Shown: piece by piece, positions 6,743-14,175 of the stretch
How positions within the stretch are numbered: position 1 is the first letter of the stretch
How the letters are laid out: each line of letters begins with the position of its first letter
DNA from: Prevotella sp. KH2C16
GTDB lineage: Bacteria > Bacteroidota > Bacteroidia > Bacteroidales > Bacteroidaceae
DNA length: 52,799 bases
Direction of reading: 5' to 3'
Assembly (NCBI RefSeq): GCF_900113305.1
Contig: NZ_FOOW01000020.1
Span: 1-52,799, forward strand
Notes under the pieces: generated by a model
What the model was told of the DNA's origin: nothing
Seen by the model: the letters and a program-made list of their open reading frames with translations, nothing else
The model's database searches: none
Position numbers and translations under genes: made by a program

Positions 6743-8989
6743 ATGAAGTATGTTTTACGCGACTATCAGAAACAAGCATCAGATGCAGCGGTTAAAGCCT
6801 TTCAAAGTACGAAGAAAACAAACGGATTGATTATCGTAAGTACGGGTGGTGGCAAGTCGCTTATCATAGCAGATATAGCATCAAGGCTTGATTCCCCATT
6901 GTTGGTGTTTCAACCAAGTAAAGAAATTTTGCAACAAAATTTTGCAAAACTACAAAGTTACGGAATACTTGACTGTGGTTGTTATTCTGCATCTGTCGGC
7001 TGTAAGGATATAAATAGAATAACCTTTGCCACTATCGGAAGCGTGATGAATCACATGGAGGATTTCAAGCATTTCAAGTACGTGCTTATTGATGAAGTCC
7101 ATGTTGTGAACAGTAAAGGTGGAATGTACGAAAAGTTTATCAATTCACAAGACAGACAGGTAGTAGGTTTGACTGCAACACCTTACCGTCTCAGTTCGTA
7201 TATGGGAGGTTCTATGTTGAAGTTTCTCACACGGACAAGACCGAGAATTTTCAGTGAGGTTTTGTATGTTTGCCAGACATCTGATTTACTTGCCAAAGGG
7301 TATTTAGCGGACTTGAAGTATTACGACCTAACTGCAATCAATATGGATAATGTTAGAAGTAATTCGACAGGTGCAGATTATGACGAGAAGTCTTTGAAAA
7401 TGGAGTACGAGCGTAGCGGTTTCTTTGACAAGCTCACTACCACCACCTTGCGAGTATTGAAGCCCAAAAGTGGAATACCACGCAAAGGCGTGTTGGTATT
7501 CACTCGGTTTGTTGAGGAAGCCGAAAGCCTTGTAGAAAAGTTGAAGATAAAGGGTATATCCGCAGCAATTGTAACAGGCGCTACGACAAAAGCAGAGCGA
7601 GAGAGCATATTGCAGGATTTTAAGAATGGAATCGTGAAAGTGGTAGCCAATGTGGGAACTCTTACCACTGGTTTTGACTATCCAGAACTTGATACGGTGA
7701 TATTGGGCCGACCGACCAAAAGCCTTGCTCTGTACTATCAGATGTGTTTGGATATGAAAACTGAGATTCTTACCAAGCGTGGATTCTTGAAATATTCAGA
7801 GATAAGCAAAGATGATAAAGTAGCCGCATATCATGGTGGTAAAATAGTTTTTACTAGCATTGAGGATATTGTACATAGACAGACATACGAAGGTGAGCCT
7901 TTCGTTTCATTCTGTAATAGTCATCTTGATTTCAGAGTAACCGGAGAACATGATTTGTTGGTTAAATCAAGAGGATCAGTATGCGACTACAAGAAAGAGA
8001 AAGCGCAAGATGTTATGGAACGAAACGGAATGATAATAGTACCTGTTTCGGGAATCGAGTATACTGAAGGACTTCCTCTTACCGATGATGAGATTTGTTT
8101 TTTAGGTTGGGTTATCTCGGATGGTAATGTTAATAAGCATAACAATGCCATTCACATTGTTCAATCAGTTAAGAACGAAGACAACATCAAAGAAATAGAG
8201 ATGGTATTGAAGAATATCGGTTTGCGATATTCAAAAATACTTGCTAAGCGAAAAGGGGAATTTGCCAAATACGCAGATACCTACCATTTCATTGTTTCTT
8301 ATGGTATGCCTCGTAGAAAGTCAGATAGACTTATAGGACTTACGGGATGGAGTAAGTACGAGAAGTATATTATTGGATGCAAGCAATGGAATGATAATCT
8401 TGACAAAATGAATGAGGCTCAGTTTGAGGTATTCATCAACTCTATCTATAGAGCAGATGGAGACCACAGAATAGCTATCGATTATCAAGCAAAGTCATTT
8501 GCAATTTCTTGCGGAACGTTCAAGGATTATGCGGATCGACTTCAATCGTTAGCTCTTAGAAGAGGTTGGCGATGCAACCAAACTGAGTATATTGCTACTA
8601 ATGGTGGTACTCAATATTTACTACACTTCAAGAAATTGACATATTGCACAATAGCGGGGAACTCTGTCAAAGATGGTGCAGTAGGTGGCAAGAAACCATA
8701 CAAAAGAGCGAGAATCCAAGCTGAATTGTCTAAAGGTGAATATGTTTGGTGTGTCAAAGATAAGTTTGGAACAATAGTTACAAGAAGGAACGGGAAAGTT
8801 CTCATCATGGGTAATTGTGGTCGTGCTATCCGACCGTTCAAAGATAAAGACGGTTGGGTTATTGATTTGGCTGGCAACTATAAGCGTTTCGGCAAAGTGT
8901 CTGACTTGAAGATTGATGTCGAGAAACCTCACTCGCAATTGTGGTGCGTGAAAAGTAATGGAAAAATTTTAACTAATAGAATGTTTTAA
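6743..8989 (+). CDS. SF2 DNA helicase interrupted by an intein
   Basis: The helicase motifs are in order: Q-motif-like RDYQ at 6-9, motif I STGGGKS, motif II LIDEVH (a DEVH box), motif III LTATPYR, motifs IV/V (GVLVFTRF, TLTTGFDYPELD) and motif VI QMCGRAIRPF. Motif VI is split: residues 335-691 form an intein between QM and CGRAIR. The spliced helicase would be 391 residues, a normal size for phage SF2 helicases. It probably remodels recombination or replication intermediates. It starts in the CACACTAAGAGCA-ATG context and its stop overlaps the next start (TAATG). Confidence 0.9.
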   Translation: MKYVLRDYQKQASDAAVKAFQSTKKTNGLIIVSTGGGKSLIIADIASRLDSPLLVFQPSKEILQQNFAKLQSYGILDCGCYSASVGCKDINRITFATIGSVMNHMEDFKHFKYVLIDEVHVVNSKGGMYEKFINSQDRQVVGLTATPYRLSSYMGGSMLKFLTRTRPRIFSEVLYVCQTSDLLAKGYLADLKYYDLTAINMDNVRSNSTGADYDEKSLKMEYERSGFFDKLTTTTLRVLKPKSGIPRKGVLVFTRFVEEAESLVEKLKIKGISAAIVTGATTKAERESILQDFKNGIVKVVANVGTLTTGFDYPELDTVILGRPTKSLALYYQMCLDMKTEILTKRGFLKYSEISKDDKVAAYHGGKIVFTSIEDIVHRQTYEGEPFVSFCNSHLDFRVTGEHDLLVKSRGSVCDYKKEKAQDVMERNGMIIVPVSGIEYTEGLPLTDDEICFLGWVISDGNVNKHNNAIHIVQSVKNEDNIKEIEMVLKNIGLRYSKILAKRKGEFAKYADTYHFIVSYGMPRRKSDRLIGLTGWSKYEKYIIGCKQWNDNLDKMNEAQFEVFINSIYRADGDHRIAIDYQAKSFAISCGTFKDYADRLQSLALRRGWRCNQTEYIATNGGTQYLLHFKKLTYCTIAGNSVKDGAVGGKKPYKRARIQAELSKGEYVWCVKDKFGTIVTRRNGKVLIMGNCGRAIRPFKDKDGWVIDLAGNYKRFGKVSDLKIDVEKPHSQLWCVKSNGKILTNRMF
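7745..8815 (+). other. Intein with LAGLIDADG homing endonuclease in helicase motif VI
   Basis: Splicing block A begins at Cys1 (CLDMKTEILTKRGFLKYSEI). Block B is VTGEHDLLV, with the TxxH motif. Two LAGLIDADG-type helices are FLGWVISDGNVNK and VFINSIYRADGDHR. Block F/G is EYVWCVKDKFGTIVTRRNG ... VLIMGN, followed by Cys+1. The last intein residue is Asn, but the usual penultimate His is Gly. The 357-residue element sits in the most conserved part of the helicase (QxxGRxxR), a typical site for a homing element since loss by imprecise deletion kills the host protein. Confidence 0.9.
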
Positions 8990-9384
8990 TGTTGCAAGAA
9001 TTTAAGAACGACATATACCCACGCAAGTTGTGGGTTGCTACAAGTTGGGAGGATGTAGAGGATAAATTTGTGTGCCACAAAAACGATGATAAGCCCATAG
9101 AAAAGTACGAAGATGGCAACGCCTATACATATAGTTTCGTGATGCACAAGAAGAGTAAGAAATATGGCACGCTGATACTCTTCATTTTGGAGGATAAAAT
9201 ACTCGGTAGTGAAATAGTTGGGCGTATTGCCCACGAAAGCCTACACGCTGTAAATTCTGTATTTGACGAGTTAGGTATAGCATACGATTTGACTAACGAT
9301 GAGCACGCTGCCTACATGGTTAGTTGGATTGCTAAATGTTGTTGGAAATGTTTGCAAAAAGAAATATACAAAGATGAAAAATAA
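8989..9384 (+). CDS. HExxH-motif putative metallopeptidase-like protein
   Basis: 131 residues with IAHESLHAVN (HExxH zinc motif near residues 82-86). About 18 residues on comes LTNDEHAAYMVSWIAK, which supplies a Glu for a gluzincin-type third ligand. This layout is seen in small ImmA/IrrE- or SprT-like phage proteins, but the rest is divergent and activity is unproven. Its start overlaps the helicase stop, and the next gene overlaps its end by 11 nt, so it belongs to the recombination operon. Confidence 0.55.
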   Translation: MLQEFKNDIYPRKLWVATSWEDVEDKFVCHKNDDKPIEKYEDGNAYTYSFVMHKKSKKYGTLILFILEDKILGSEIVGRIAHESLHAVNSVFDELGIAYDLTNDEHAAYMVSWIAKCCWKCLQKEIYKDEK

Positions 9385-9724
9385 ATGTTATGTGTCCGGC
9401 CCTATCAGTGGCAAGGGCTTAAACGAAAGAAGAAAAGCGTTCAAGGCTGCACAAGTCATGCTTGAAGCAGCAGGTTACGAAGTAGTCAATCCTATGGAGA
9501 ACGGTTTGCCGTCAGAAGCCTCAACCAATCAGCACATGAAACGAGATATTCAGTTGCTCACGGAGTGTGATGCCATTTTCATGATGGATAAGTGGAACCA
9601 CTCGCAAGGCTGTTATACGGAGTTTATGGTTGCAACGGCAATCGGTTGCGAAATAATCTTTGAGAGCAACATGAGTGAAATAGAATTAGGCGAAAACAAG
9701 CGATTTAAGACGATATTCAGATGA
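9374..9724 (+). CDS. DUF4406, nucleoside 2-deoxyribosyltransferase-like protein
   Basis: 116 residues beginning KCYVSGPISGKGLNERRKAFKAAQ and continuing GYEVVNPMEN, then LLTECDAIFMMDKWNHSQGCYTEFMVA. This is the DUF4406 fold related to nucleoside 2-deoxyribosyltransferases, with the conserved acidic D-x-I-F-M-M and GxxxE segments. A role in nucleotide salvage or modified-nucleotide metabolism is plausible but unproven. I start it at ATG 9374; an open frame further upstream overlaps the previous gene too much. Confidence 0.75.
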   Translation: MKNKCYVSGPISGKGLNERRKAFKAAQVMLEAAGYEVVNPMENGLPSEASTNQHMKRDIQLLTECDAIFMMDKWNHSQGCYTEFMVATAIGCEIIFESNMSEIELGENKRFKTIFR

Positions 9725-10209
9725 TGAACAAATACTACTTCAAAAAGAAGTCAAAAGACGCTCACAGCGAAGAAAAAACGCATAGAAAGAAAACCATACG
9801 GAGTAAACCTAATCTCATCAAGAAACTTGATAAGGTTTTCTCGGCATATATCCGTTTGCGCGATGTGATGCCAAGTGGTTTCTTTAAGTGCATTTCTTGT
9901 GGGCAGATAAAGCCGTTTGAGCAAGGAGATAACGGACATTACGTTAATCGCCAGCACATGAGTTTACGGTTTAGTGAAATGAATTGCAATATGCAATGCA
10001 GAAAGTGCAATCGTTTCGATGAAGGTAACATCATGGGCTATCGGCAAGGACTTGTGAAGAAGTACGGAGAGCAACGTGTAGTGTTGCTTGAATCGAAGAA
10101 ACACCAGACTAAGCATTGGTCGGATTTTGAACTTGAAGCGATGATTAAGTACTATACCGCAGAGGTCAAAAGGCTTAGTTCGTTGAAGGGTATCAAGGTC
10201 AATATCTGA
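9721..10209 (+). CDS. ninG: NinG/Rap-like recombination protein
   Basis: A zinc-binding HNH-like core: FKCISCGQIKPF, then NGHYVNRQHMSLRFSEMN and QCRKCNRFDEGNIMGYRQGL. Phage lambda NinG (Rap) is a structure-specific endonuclease of this type that resolves recombination intermediates. Length 162 and the basic N-terminus fit. It is the last gene of the recombination block, coupled to DUF4406 by a 4-nt ATGA overlap. A replication operon with its own operator/promoter starts just downstream. Confidence 0.8.
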   Translation: MMNKYYFKKKSKDAHSEEKTHRKKTIRSKPNLIKKLDKVFSAYIRLRDVMPSGFFKCISCGQIKPFEQGDNGHYVNRQHMSLRFSEMNCNMQCRKCNRFDEGNIMGYRQGLVKKYGEQRVVLLESKKHQTKHWSDFELEAMIKYYTAEVKRLSSLKGIKVNI

Positions 10210-10234
10210 AAAAATGTTAGCAAAAAGAATTTTA

Positions 10235-10277
10235 TTAGACTAATCTTAGGTTAATATAAATAAATTTACTAACTTTA
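10235..10277 (+). promoter_or_regulatory. Replication-operon promoter with second repressor operator
   Basis: The 25-bp operator at 10235-10259 has half-sites TTAGACTAATC and GGTTAATATAA around TTA, almost the same as the site at 2245. The -7 box TAACTTTA is at 10270-10277 and a TTAG element 20 nt upstream lies in the operator centre, exactly as at the early promoter. Both operons would therefore be held off by the same repressor in a lysogen. Confidence 0.75.
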
Positions 10278-10305
10278 CAAGCGAATAACAGAATTAAACA
10301 TTTTG

Positions 10306-10392
10306 GAGTAACGACCAAATGAAAAAAGAAAATATAAAATCAACCCCTTAACGAGTAGGTCTGTTCGTTACTTTAGGACTGAAAGTTAGGGG
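10306..10392 (+). promoter_or_regulatory. Structured 5' leader of the initiator gene
   Basis: Two copies of TAACGA (10309 and 10349) can each pair with TCGTTA at 10365-10370, and the first extends to a 9-bp stem GAGTAACGA/TCGTTACTT. CCCCTTAAC (10344) can also pair with GTTAGGGG (10385). The helices are mutually exclusive, and a 10-codon reading frame runs through the region. This looks like an attenuation-type or translational control leader, but no folding was computed. Confidence 0.45.
10319..10351 (+). CDS. Possible 10-residue leader peptide
   Basis: ATG 10319 encodes MKKENIKSTP then TAA. A GGAG lies 11 nt upstream. The stop falls inside the left arm of a potential hairpin, so ribosome position could decide which helix forms. 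It may equally be chance. Confidence 0.3.
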   Translation: MKKENIKSTP

Positions 10393-10416
10393 CGTTGTTA
10401 TTTTAGGAGGTTTATA

Positions 10417-11298
10417 ATGAAGGCTGGCGAATATGTGCAAGTCCCTTTGTGGGTAATTAGCCATTTGAAACTAACAGGGAACAAGGCTCTTGTTTACGGT
10501 TATATCCATGGATTTAGCCAACATGGAGACGGCTCTCTTCATCTTACGTTGGAAACCTTTGCTTCAAATTTGGGTATTTCAAAAATGCAACTTGTTCGTA
10601 TTTTGAAAGAACTTGTAGAAGCAAAATTTGTCTTAAAGAGTGAGCTGTCTGGAGAACTTAATAAGAGTCATGTGAAGAGATTTGAGTATGTCGTTAATGA
10701 AGACTTCATACCAAGTTTAGCACCGACCAATGGTAACAATATGTTACCGACCAATGGTAACAATATGTTACCGACCAATGGTAACAATATGTTACCGACC
10801 AATGGTAACAATATGTTACCCATAAATACTAATATAAGAAATACTACAATAGAAAATAATTCTCCTAACGGAGGGTTAAGCGCAAACGCTTTTGACTGCA
10901 AAAATGACAAAGCCAAATCGAAAACAAAGAAAGAGCCAACAATCGTAACTAAGGCTCGAAATATATTTGAACCATACTTTGAGAAAAAGACAGGCGAGAA
11001 GTATTACTGGAAAGTAGCAGATGCTGTTCAAATGAAACGGTTGCTTAATCAGTTAAAGTTCTCACGTAAAAGCAAAGGCTTGCCTGTTTCTGACGATGAT
11101 TTGCTTAGCGCATTACAAGTATTTCTTGATAAGATAAGCGACAACTGGATATTAGCAAACCTTTCTGTTCCGAATATTAGTTCCAAATATAACGAACTTA
11201 TATCACAAGCAAGGAAACAGAAAGGTCAAATAGGAATTATTCTCCGTGATAACACAGATGAAAAATATCTCAATCAAAAGATAAAGCAATGGAAGTGA
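10417..11298 (+). CDS. Replication initiator protein with winged HTH, carries iterons
   Basis: The N-terminal ~100 residues are a winged helix (KLTGNKALVYGYIHGF, LTLETFASNLGISKMQLVRILKELVEAKFV), as in phage O/DnaD-type initiators. The middle is a disordered linker made of four PTNGNNML repeats, and the C-terminal domain is helical. The repeats come from four 24-bp DNA iterons, a likely origin inside the gene as in lambda O. A canonical AGGAGG precedes the ATG. The next genes are a helicase loader and DnaB, which fits an initiator that recruits them. The stop overlaps the loader start by 10 nt. Confidence 0.75.
   Translation: MKAGEYVQVPLWVISHLKLTGNKALVYGYIHGFSQHGDGSLHLTLETFASNLGISKMQLVRILKELVEAKFVLKSELSGELNKSHVKRFEYVVNEDFIPSLAPTNGNNMLPTNGNNMLPTNGNNMLPTNGNNMLPINTNIRNTTIENNSPNGGLSANAFDCKNDKAKSKTKKEPTIVTKARNIFEPYFEKKTGEKYYWKVADAVQMKRLLNQLKFSRKSKGLPVSDDDLLSALQVFLDKISDNWILANLSVPNISSKYNELISQARKQKGQIGIILRDNTDEKYLNQKIKQWK
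10722..10820 (+). repeat. Four 24-bp iterons, candidate replication origin
   Basis: Four identical 24-nt units run head to tail from 10722. Each contains a perfect dyad, GGTAAC-AATAT-GTTACC, at 10732, 10756, 10780 and 10804. An A+T-rich tract (10821-10865) follows directly, as in phage origins where iterons flank a DNA-unwinding element. The array is in frame and encodes PTNGNNML four times. Origin function is inferred from architecture and from the initiator gene that contains it. Confidence 0.7.
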
Positions 11299-11858
11299 TA
11301 AAAGAACAATCAGTTTTCTCAGACGTTGAGAAAAAAGAAATCTTCAATATCAACCTTGAAGATGCAAAGGGGTTGTTAATGCGAGGTCTAAAGTTCTTCG
11401 TGGGTGAAGATGCACGTTGGGCTCCAGAATATGATGAAATCGTTGAGTGGCTCACAGACAATAAACACAAGGGGCTTCTGTGCTACGGCAAGTGCGGTCG
11501 TGGTAAATCGCTTATCTGCGAGAAGATAATGCCAAATATCTTCAGATACTATCTCCGAAAGAACTTGATTAAGTTTGATGGGTATGAGATAAACGACAAG
11601 CGGCAACTTTTACGGGAGTGTGATTGTGCAATACTCATAGACGATTTTGGAGTTGAGGATGTAGGAAAGATTTATGGGGAAACTCATAATGTCTTCGAGG
11701 AAGTAATCAGTCTTGCTGAAAAAAGAAATCAGATGCTGCTCCTTACTACCAATCTCACGCTTGACGAAATATGCGAGAAATACGGAGAGCGGACACTTGA
11801 CAGACTTCGGTATCTCACTCGCCCTGTTCTATTCACTGGAGAGAGTTTTAGAAAATGA
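11289..11858 (+). CDS. dnaC: DnaC-like helicase loader ATPase
   Basis: AAA+ ATPase of 189 residues: Walker A YGKCGRGKS (~residues 65-73), Walker B AILIDDFGVED, sensor 1 LLLTTNLT and an arginine-containing TLDRLRYLTRPV in the position of the arginine finger. This matches DnaC/IstB-type loaders, which deliver DnaB helicase to the initiator-bound origin. It lies between the initiator (10-nt overlap) and the DnaB genes (4-nt overlap with the next). Confidence 0.85.
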   Translation: MEVIKEQSVFSDVEKKEIFNINLEDAKGLLMRGLKFFVGEDARWAPEYDEIVEWLTDNKHKGLLCYGKCGRGKSLICEKIMPNIFRYYLRKNLIKFDGYEINDKRQLLRECDCAILIDDFGVEDVGKIYGETHNVFEEVISLAEKRNQMLLLTTNLTLDEICEKYGERTLDRLRYLTRPVLFTGESFRK

Positions 11859-12271
11859 CACGCAGACAGGAAATAGAGAGCATCATCATCGGCACTCTGC
11901 TGAACACGTTTGATTCGGATTGGTTCGCTGATTGCAGTTACTGCATCACGGCTGATATGTTCACAGACGAAAGGAACGCAAGGATTTACTCTGCCATTAT
12001 CGAATATCGCAAGACAGGGGACAAGGCTATTACTCCTTATCACCTCTGCGAGTTCGATAATGATTTGCTTCCTCTTGCAGGGTATATGGTAGAATTGGCC
12101 GGAGATTACTATTTCCTCGCAAAGAAAGTGGACTACAACGAGAGAGTTTGGCTTGCAAGTCTGATTGACGGGAAGCGGTACAGATACACAGATGTAAAGT
12201 TCACCGATTATGTGGCAAAATTCCTGGAAATTGTAATTGGAAAGTACAAAACGCAAAATAAAGCGATTTAA
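11855..12271 (+). CDS. Stand-alone DnaB N-terminal-domain-like protein
   Basis: The first 60 residues (RQEIESIIIGTLLNTF ... YCITADMFTDERNARIYSAIIEYR) follow the DnaB N-domain pattern: E-x-x-I-x-G-x-L-L, then a D/E-x-F segment and I-Y-x-A-I. The next gene, a full DnaB helicase, has a corresponding N-domain. No Walker motif is present. It may regulate or cap the helicase ring, or be a decayed duplicate. The C-terminal half (YYFLAKKVDYNERVWLAS) is not recognised. Confidence 0.6.
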   Translation: MTRRQEIESIIIGTLLNTFDSDWFADCSYCITADMFTDERNARIYSAIIEYRKTGDKAITPYHLCEFDNDLLPLAGYMVELAGDYYFLAKKVDYNERVWLASLIDGKRYRYTDVKFTDYVAKFLEIVIGKYKTQNKAI

Positions 12272-12380
12272 GCCACTTTCTAACGAATAATAGTATAGTT
12301 TACCAAAAGCAAGAAATAACGCCGCCACGAGGCTAAAAAGTGTCAAAAATCGAATTTAACGAGTAAAGATATAAAGAGCG

Positions 12381-13748
12381 ATGAAAGAGAAAGAAAAAGT
12401 GAGGATTATCGGAGAGGGGCAGTTGCAACCGCATGATGACAATACGGAGGTTGCGGTGCTGGCTACTTTGATGCGGTACAATGAAAAATTCAGTGAGTAT
12501 AGCGACATGCTTACTGCTGAAATGTTCTATCAAGAAAAAAATCAGTCCATGTACCAGTGCATATCCGGAGTGATTACGGAGAATAAGATTGCGGACATAA
12601 AGGCATTATGTAATTACGCTAAGACACATGAATTACCATATCCAGTTGACAAGATCTGTTTCTTGAATATAGTCAAGTTCTTTAGCATTGACACGCTGGA
12701 ACAGGATATTCAGCGATTACGCAAGATGTGGAAGCAAAGGAAACTGTGGGTAGAACTTCATCTGGCTTCACAAAAGGTTCTCGACCCGATGGAAGATTTC
12801 GATGAGGTCGTAAATGATACGATGAACACCCTCGGAGAGATACAGAGCGATATGGCGGATAGTGGCATTTATTCATTTGACGATTCTGTGGATGAACTGA
12901 AAGAGATTGTTAATGACAATGCCAAGGGTAAGCGCAAGAGCCTTGAAACTGGCTTTAGATTGTTTGACGAGCACTTTCTGCTCAGACCGACAACGCTGAC
13001 AATAGTTGCGGCTTTTACAGGCTGCGGTAAAAGTAGTTTGGCTATGAATATCGCTATGCACACGGCTGAAAAGGGTAATCCTGTTGCCTACTACTCTCTT
13101 GAAATGGGAAAGTCGGAACTTGCTGCACGAGCAATCAGCGGTAAGGCTGGTATTTCATCAAGCGTGATAGTGAACTGTAAACTTGAAGAGTTCCAATTAC
13201 AGCAGTTTGACAGGGCTATCGGAGAAACGCAAGGTTTGCCCATATACATAGATGAACGAGCCACTGTGTCGTTTGATAACACGATAAAGTCTATCAGAAC
13301 GCTTGTGAGAACAAAAGGCATAAAGTTGGCCGTGATAGACTACTTGCAGATTTATGCACAGGTTGGTAACAGCGTAGAAGCAAGTCTGGCGTATATGGCT
13401 CGCTCTGCAAAAAACATAGCAAAGGAATGCGGAATAGCCGTTATTCTGCTTTCTCAACTTGCAAGAGGTAAAGACCACCCCACTATTAACCAGTTGCGTG
13501 GGTCTGGACAAATAGAGGAGAGTGCAGATAATATCGTTTTGATTGACCGCCCAGAAGCCTATCCGAACAGCAGTATCAGATACGAGGGTGATTTCAGCGA
13601 CCAAGATACACACGGAACGGCAAAACTGATACTTGCTAAAGGGCGTGGGGTTGGTACAGGTAATGCGCTTGTTGGATTTGATGGTAGATTTACGCAGTTC
13701 TATGAGTTGGATAATAAACCGCAGGTAGAGGATAATATGCCATTCTAA
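12381..13748 (+). CDS. dnaB: Replicative DNA helicase DnaB
   Basis: 455 residues: an N-domain (EVAVLATLMRYNEKF ... LTAEMFYQEKNQSMYQCI), then the RecA-like motor with TGFRLFDEH, Walker A AAFTGCGKSS (~211-220), VAYYSLEMGKSELAARAIS, LAVIDYLQI (Walker B), QLARGK and the RGSGQIEESADNIV segment. It unwinds the phage replication fork. Its C-terminus, QVEDNMPF, mimics an SSB acidic tip, which I would not expect in DnaB. Upstream lies a 109-nt gap with no clear promoter; the start context is AAAGAGCG-ATG. Confidence 0.9.
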   Translation: MKEKEKVRIIGEGQLQPHDDNTEVAVLATLMRYNEKFSEYSDMLTAEMFYQEKNQSMYQCISGVITENKIADIKALCNYAKTHELPYPVDKICFLNIVKFFSIDTLEQDIQRLRKMWKQRKLWVELHLASQKVLDPMEDFDEVVNDTMNTLGEIQSDMADSGIYSFDDSVDELKEIVNDNAKGKRKSLETGFRLFDEHFLLRPTTLTIVAAFTGCGKSSLAMNIAMHTAEKGNPVAYYSLEMGKSELAARAISGKAGISSSVIVNCKLEEFQLQQFDRAIGETQGLPIYIDERATVSFDNTIKSIRTLVRTKGIKLAVIDYLQIYAQVGNSVEASLAYMARSAKNIAKECGIAVILLSQLARGKDHPTINQLRGSGQIEESADNIVLIDRPEAYPNSSIRYEGDFSDQDTHGTAKLILAKGRGVGTGNALVGFDGRFTQFYELDNKPQVEDNMPF

Positions 13749-13870
13749 TGAGTGAGGTTAAGTCGATTGGAGAGGTGATTTTAGAAATAGCCGCCAACAA
13801 GGAGTATGAGAATAGTGCTATTGCGCAATGGTATAATCGTAAAAGAAATGAAGATGATGAAAGAAATTGA
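13748..13870 (+). CDS. 40-residue hypothetical protein
   Basis: The start overlaps the dnaB stop (TAATG), suggesting coupled translation. The product is short, helical and ends in a charged RKRNEDDERN. It overlaps the following small gene by 23 nt in another frame. No family is recognised; coupling to dnaB is the only functional clue. Confidence 0.4.
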   Translation: MSEVKSIGEVILEIAANKEYENSAIAQWYNRKRNEDDERN

Positions 13871-14039
13871 ATTTATCAGCCGTTTAGTTGAAGATAATCA
13901 GTATCTGACAACCGAGGAAGAAAAGGGATGGTATAGGTCTGCCTTGTATGCAGCATTGAATTGGGGACATAAGATTGACCGAGAGCAAGAGGCATATAGA
14001 ATGGAGCAGAAGCGTAAAAGTATCATCCATAGAGCATGA
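13848..14039 (+). CDS. 63-residue hypothetical helical protein
   Basis: MKMMKEIEFISRLVEDNQYLTTEEEKGWYRSALYAALNWGHKI... is a small all-helical protein of a kind common in Bacteroidota phage early regions. I chose ATG 13848; the frame remains open upstream to 13806 but that overlaps the previous gene more. It ends just before the first copy of the accessory promoter repeat, closing the replication operon. Function unknown. Confidence 0.5.
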   Translation: MKMMKEIEFISRLVEDNQYLTTEEEKGWYRSALYAALNWGHKIDREQEAYRMEQKRKSIIHRA

Positions 14040-14053
14040 AAAATGTATGATTT

Positions 14054-14106
14054 GTTGATTTTCAATGCGTTACATTTTGTAATATCGAATTTTTTTATTA
14101 ATTTTA
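14054..14106 (+). promoter_or_regulatory. Accessory promoter repeat, copy 1 (divergent)
   Basis: It begins with TTGATTTTCA as in three other copies. TTTG at 14076-14079 and TAATTTTA at 14099-14106 are 19 nt apart, the Bacteroidota -33/-7 arrangement. It leads into an AAGAGCA-ATG start at 14134. Confidence 0.6.
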
Positions 14107-14133
14107 CATCGTAATATAAAACATATAAGAGCA

Positions 14134-14175
14134 ATGAAATCGTTAAGAAAGAAAGGAGATTTTGAAAATGTATAA
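14134..14175 (+). CDS. Possible 13-residue leader peptide
   Basis: ATG 14134 lies in the phage's AAGAGCA-ATG start context and encodes MKSLRKKGDFENV. Its stop overlaps the next gene's start region (ATG 14168), so the next gene may be translated by re-initiation. It might instead be a leftover start; it is too short to judge by composition. Confidence 0.35.
   Translation: MKSLRKKGDFENV

Noticed and set aside
7745..8815. Group I intron or separate inserted homing endonuclease gene in the helicase
   Set aside because: The reading frame is continuous and the ends show protein-splicing blocks (Cys1, TxxH, terminal Asn, Cys+1), so it is an intein.
10722..10820. CRISPR-like array of four repeats
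   Set aside because: There are no unique spacers: the 24-bp units are contiguous and identical, lie in frame in a coding gene and contain dyads, which fits iterons.
11729..12346. 205-residue minus-strand frame over the DnaC and DnaB N-domain genes
   Set aside because: It runs antisense to two well-supported genes, contains no recognisable domain and has leucine/serine-rich shadow composition.
13197..13613. 138-residue minus-strand frame in dnaB
   Set aside because: Antisense to the DnaB motor domain; no start context or domain.
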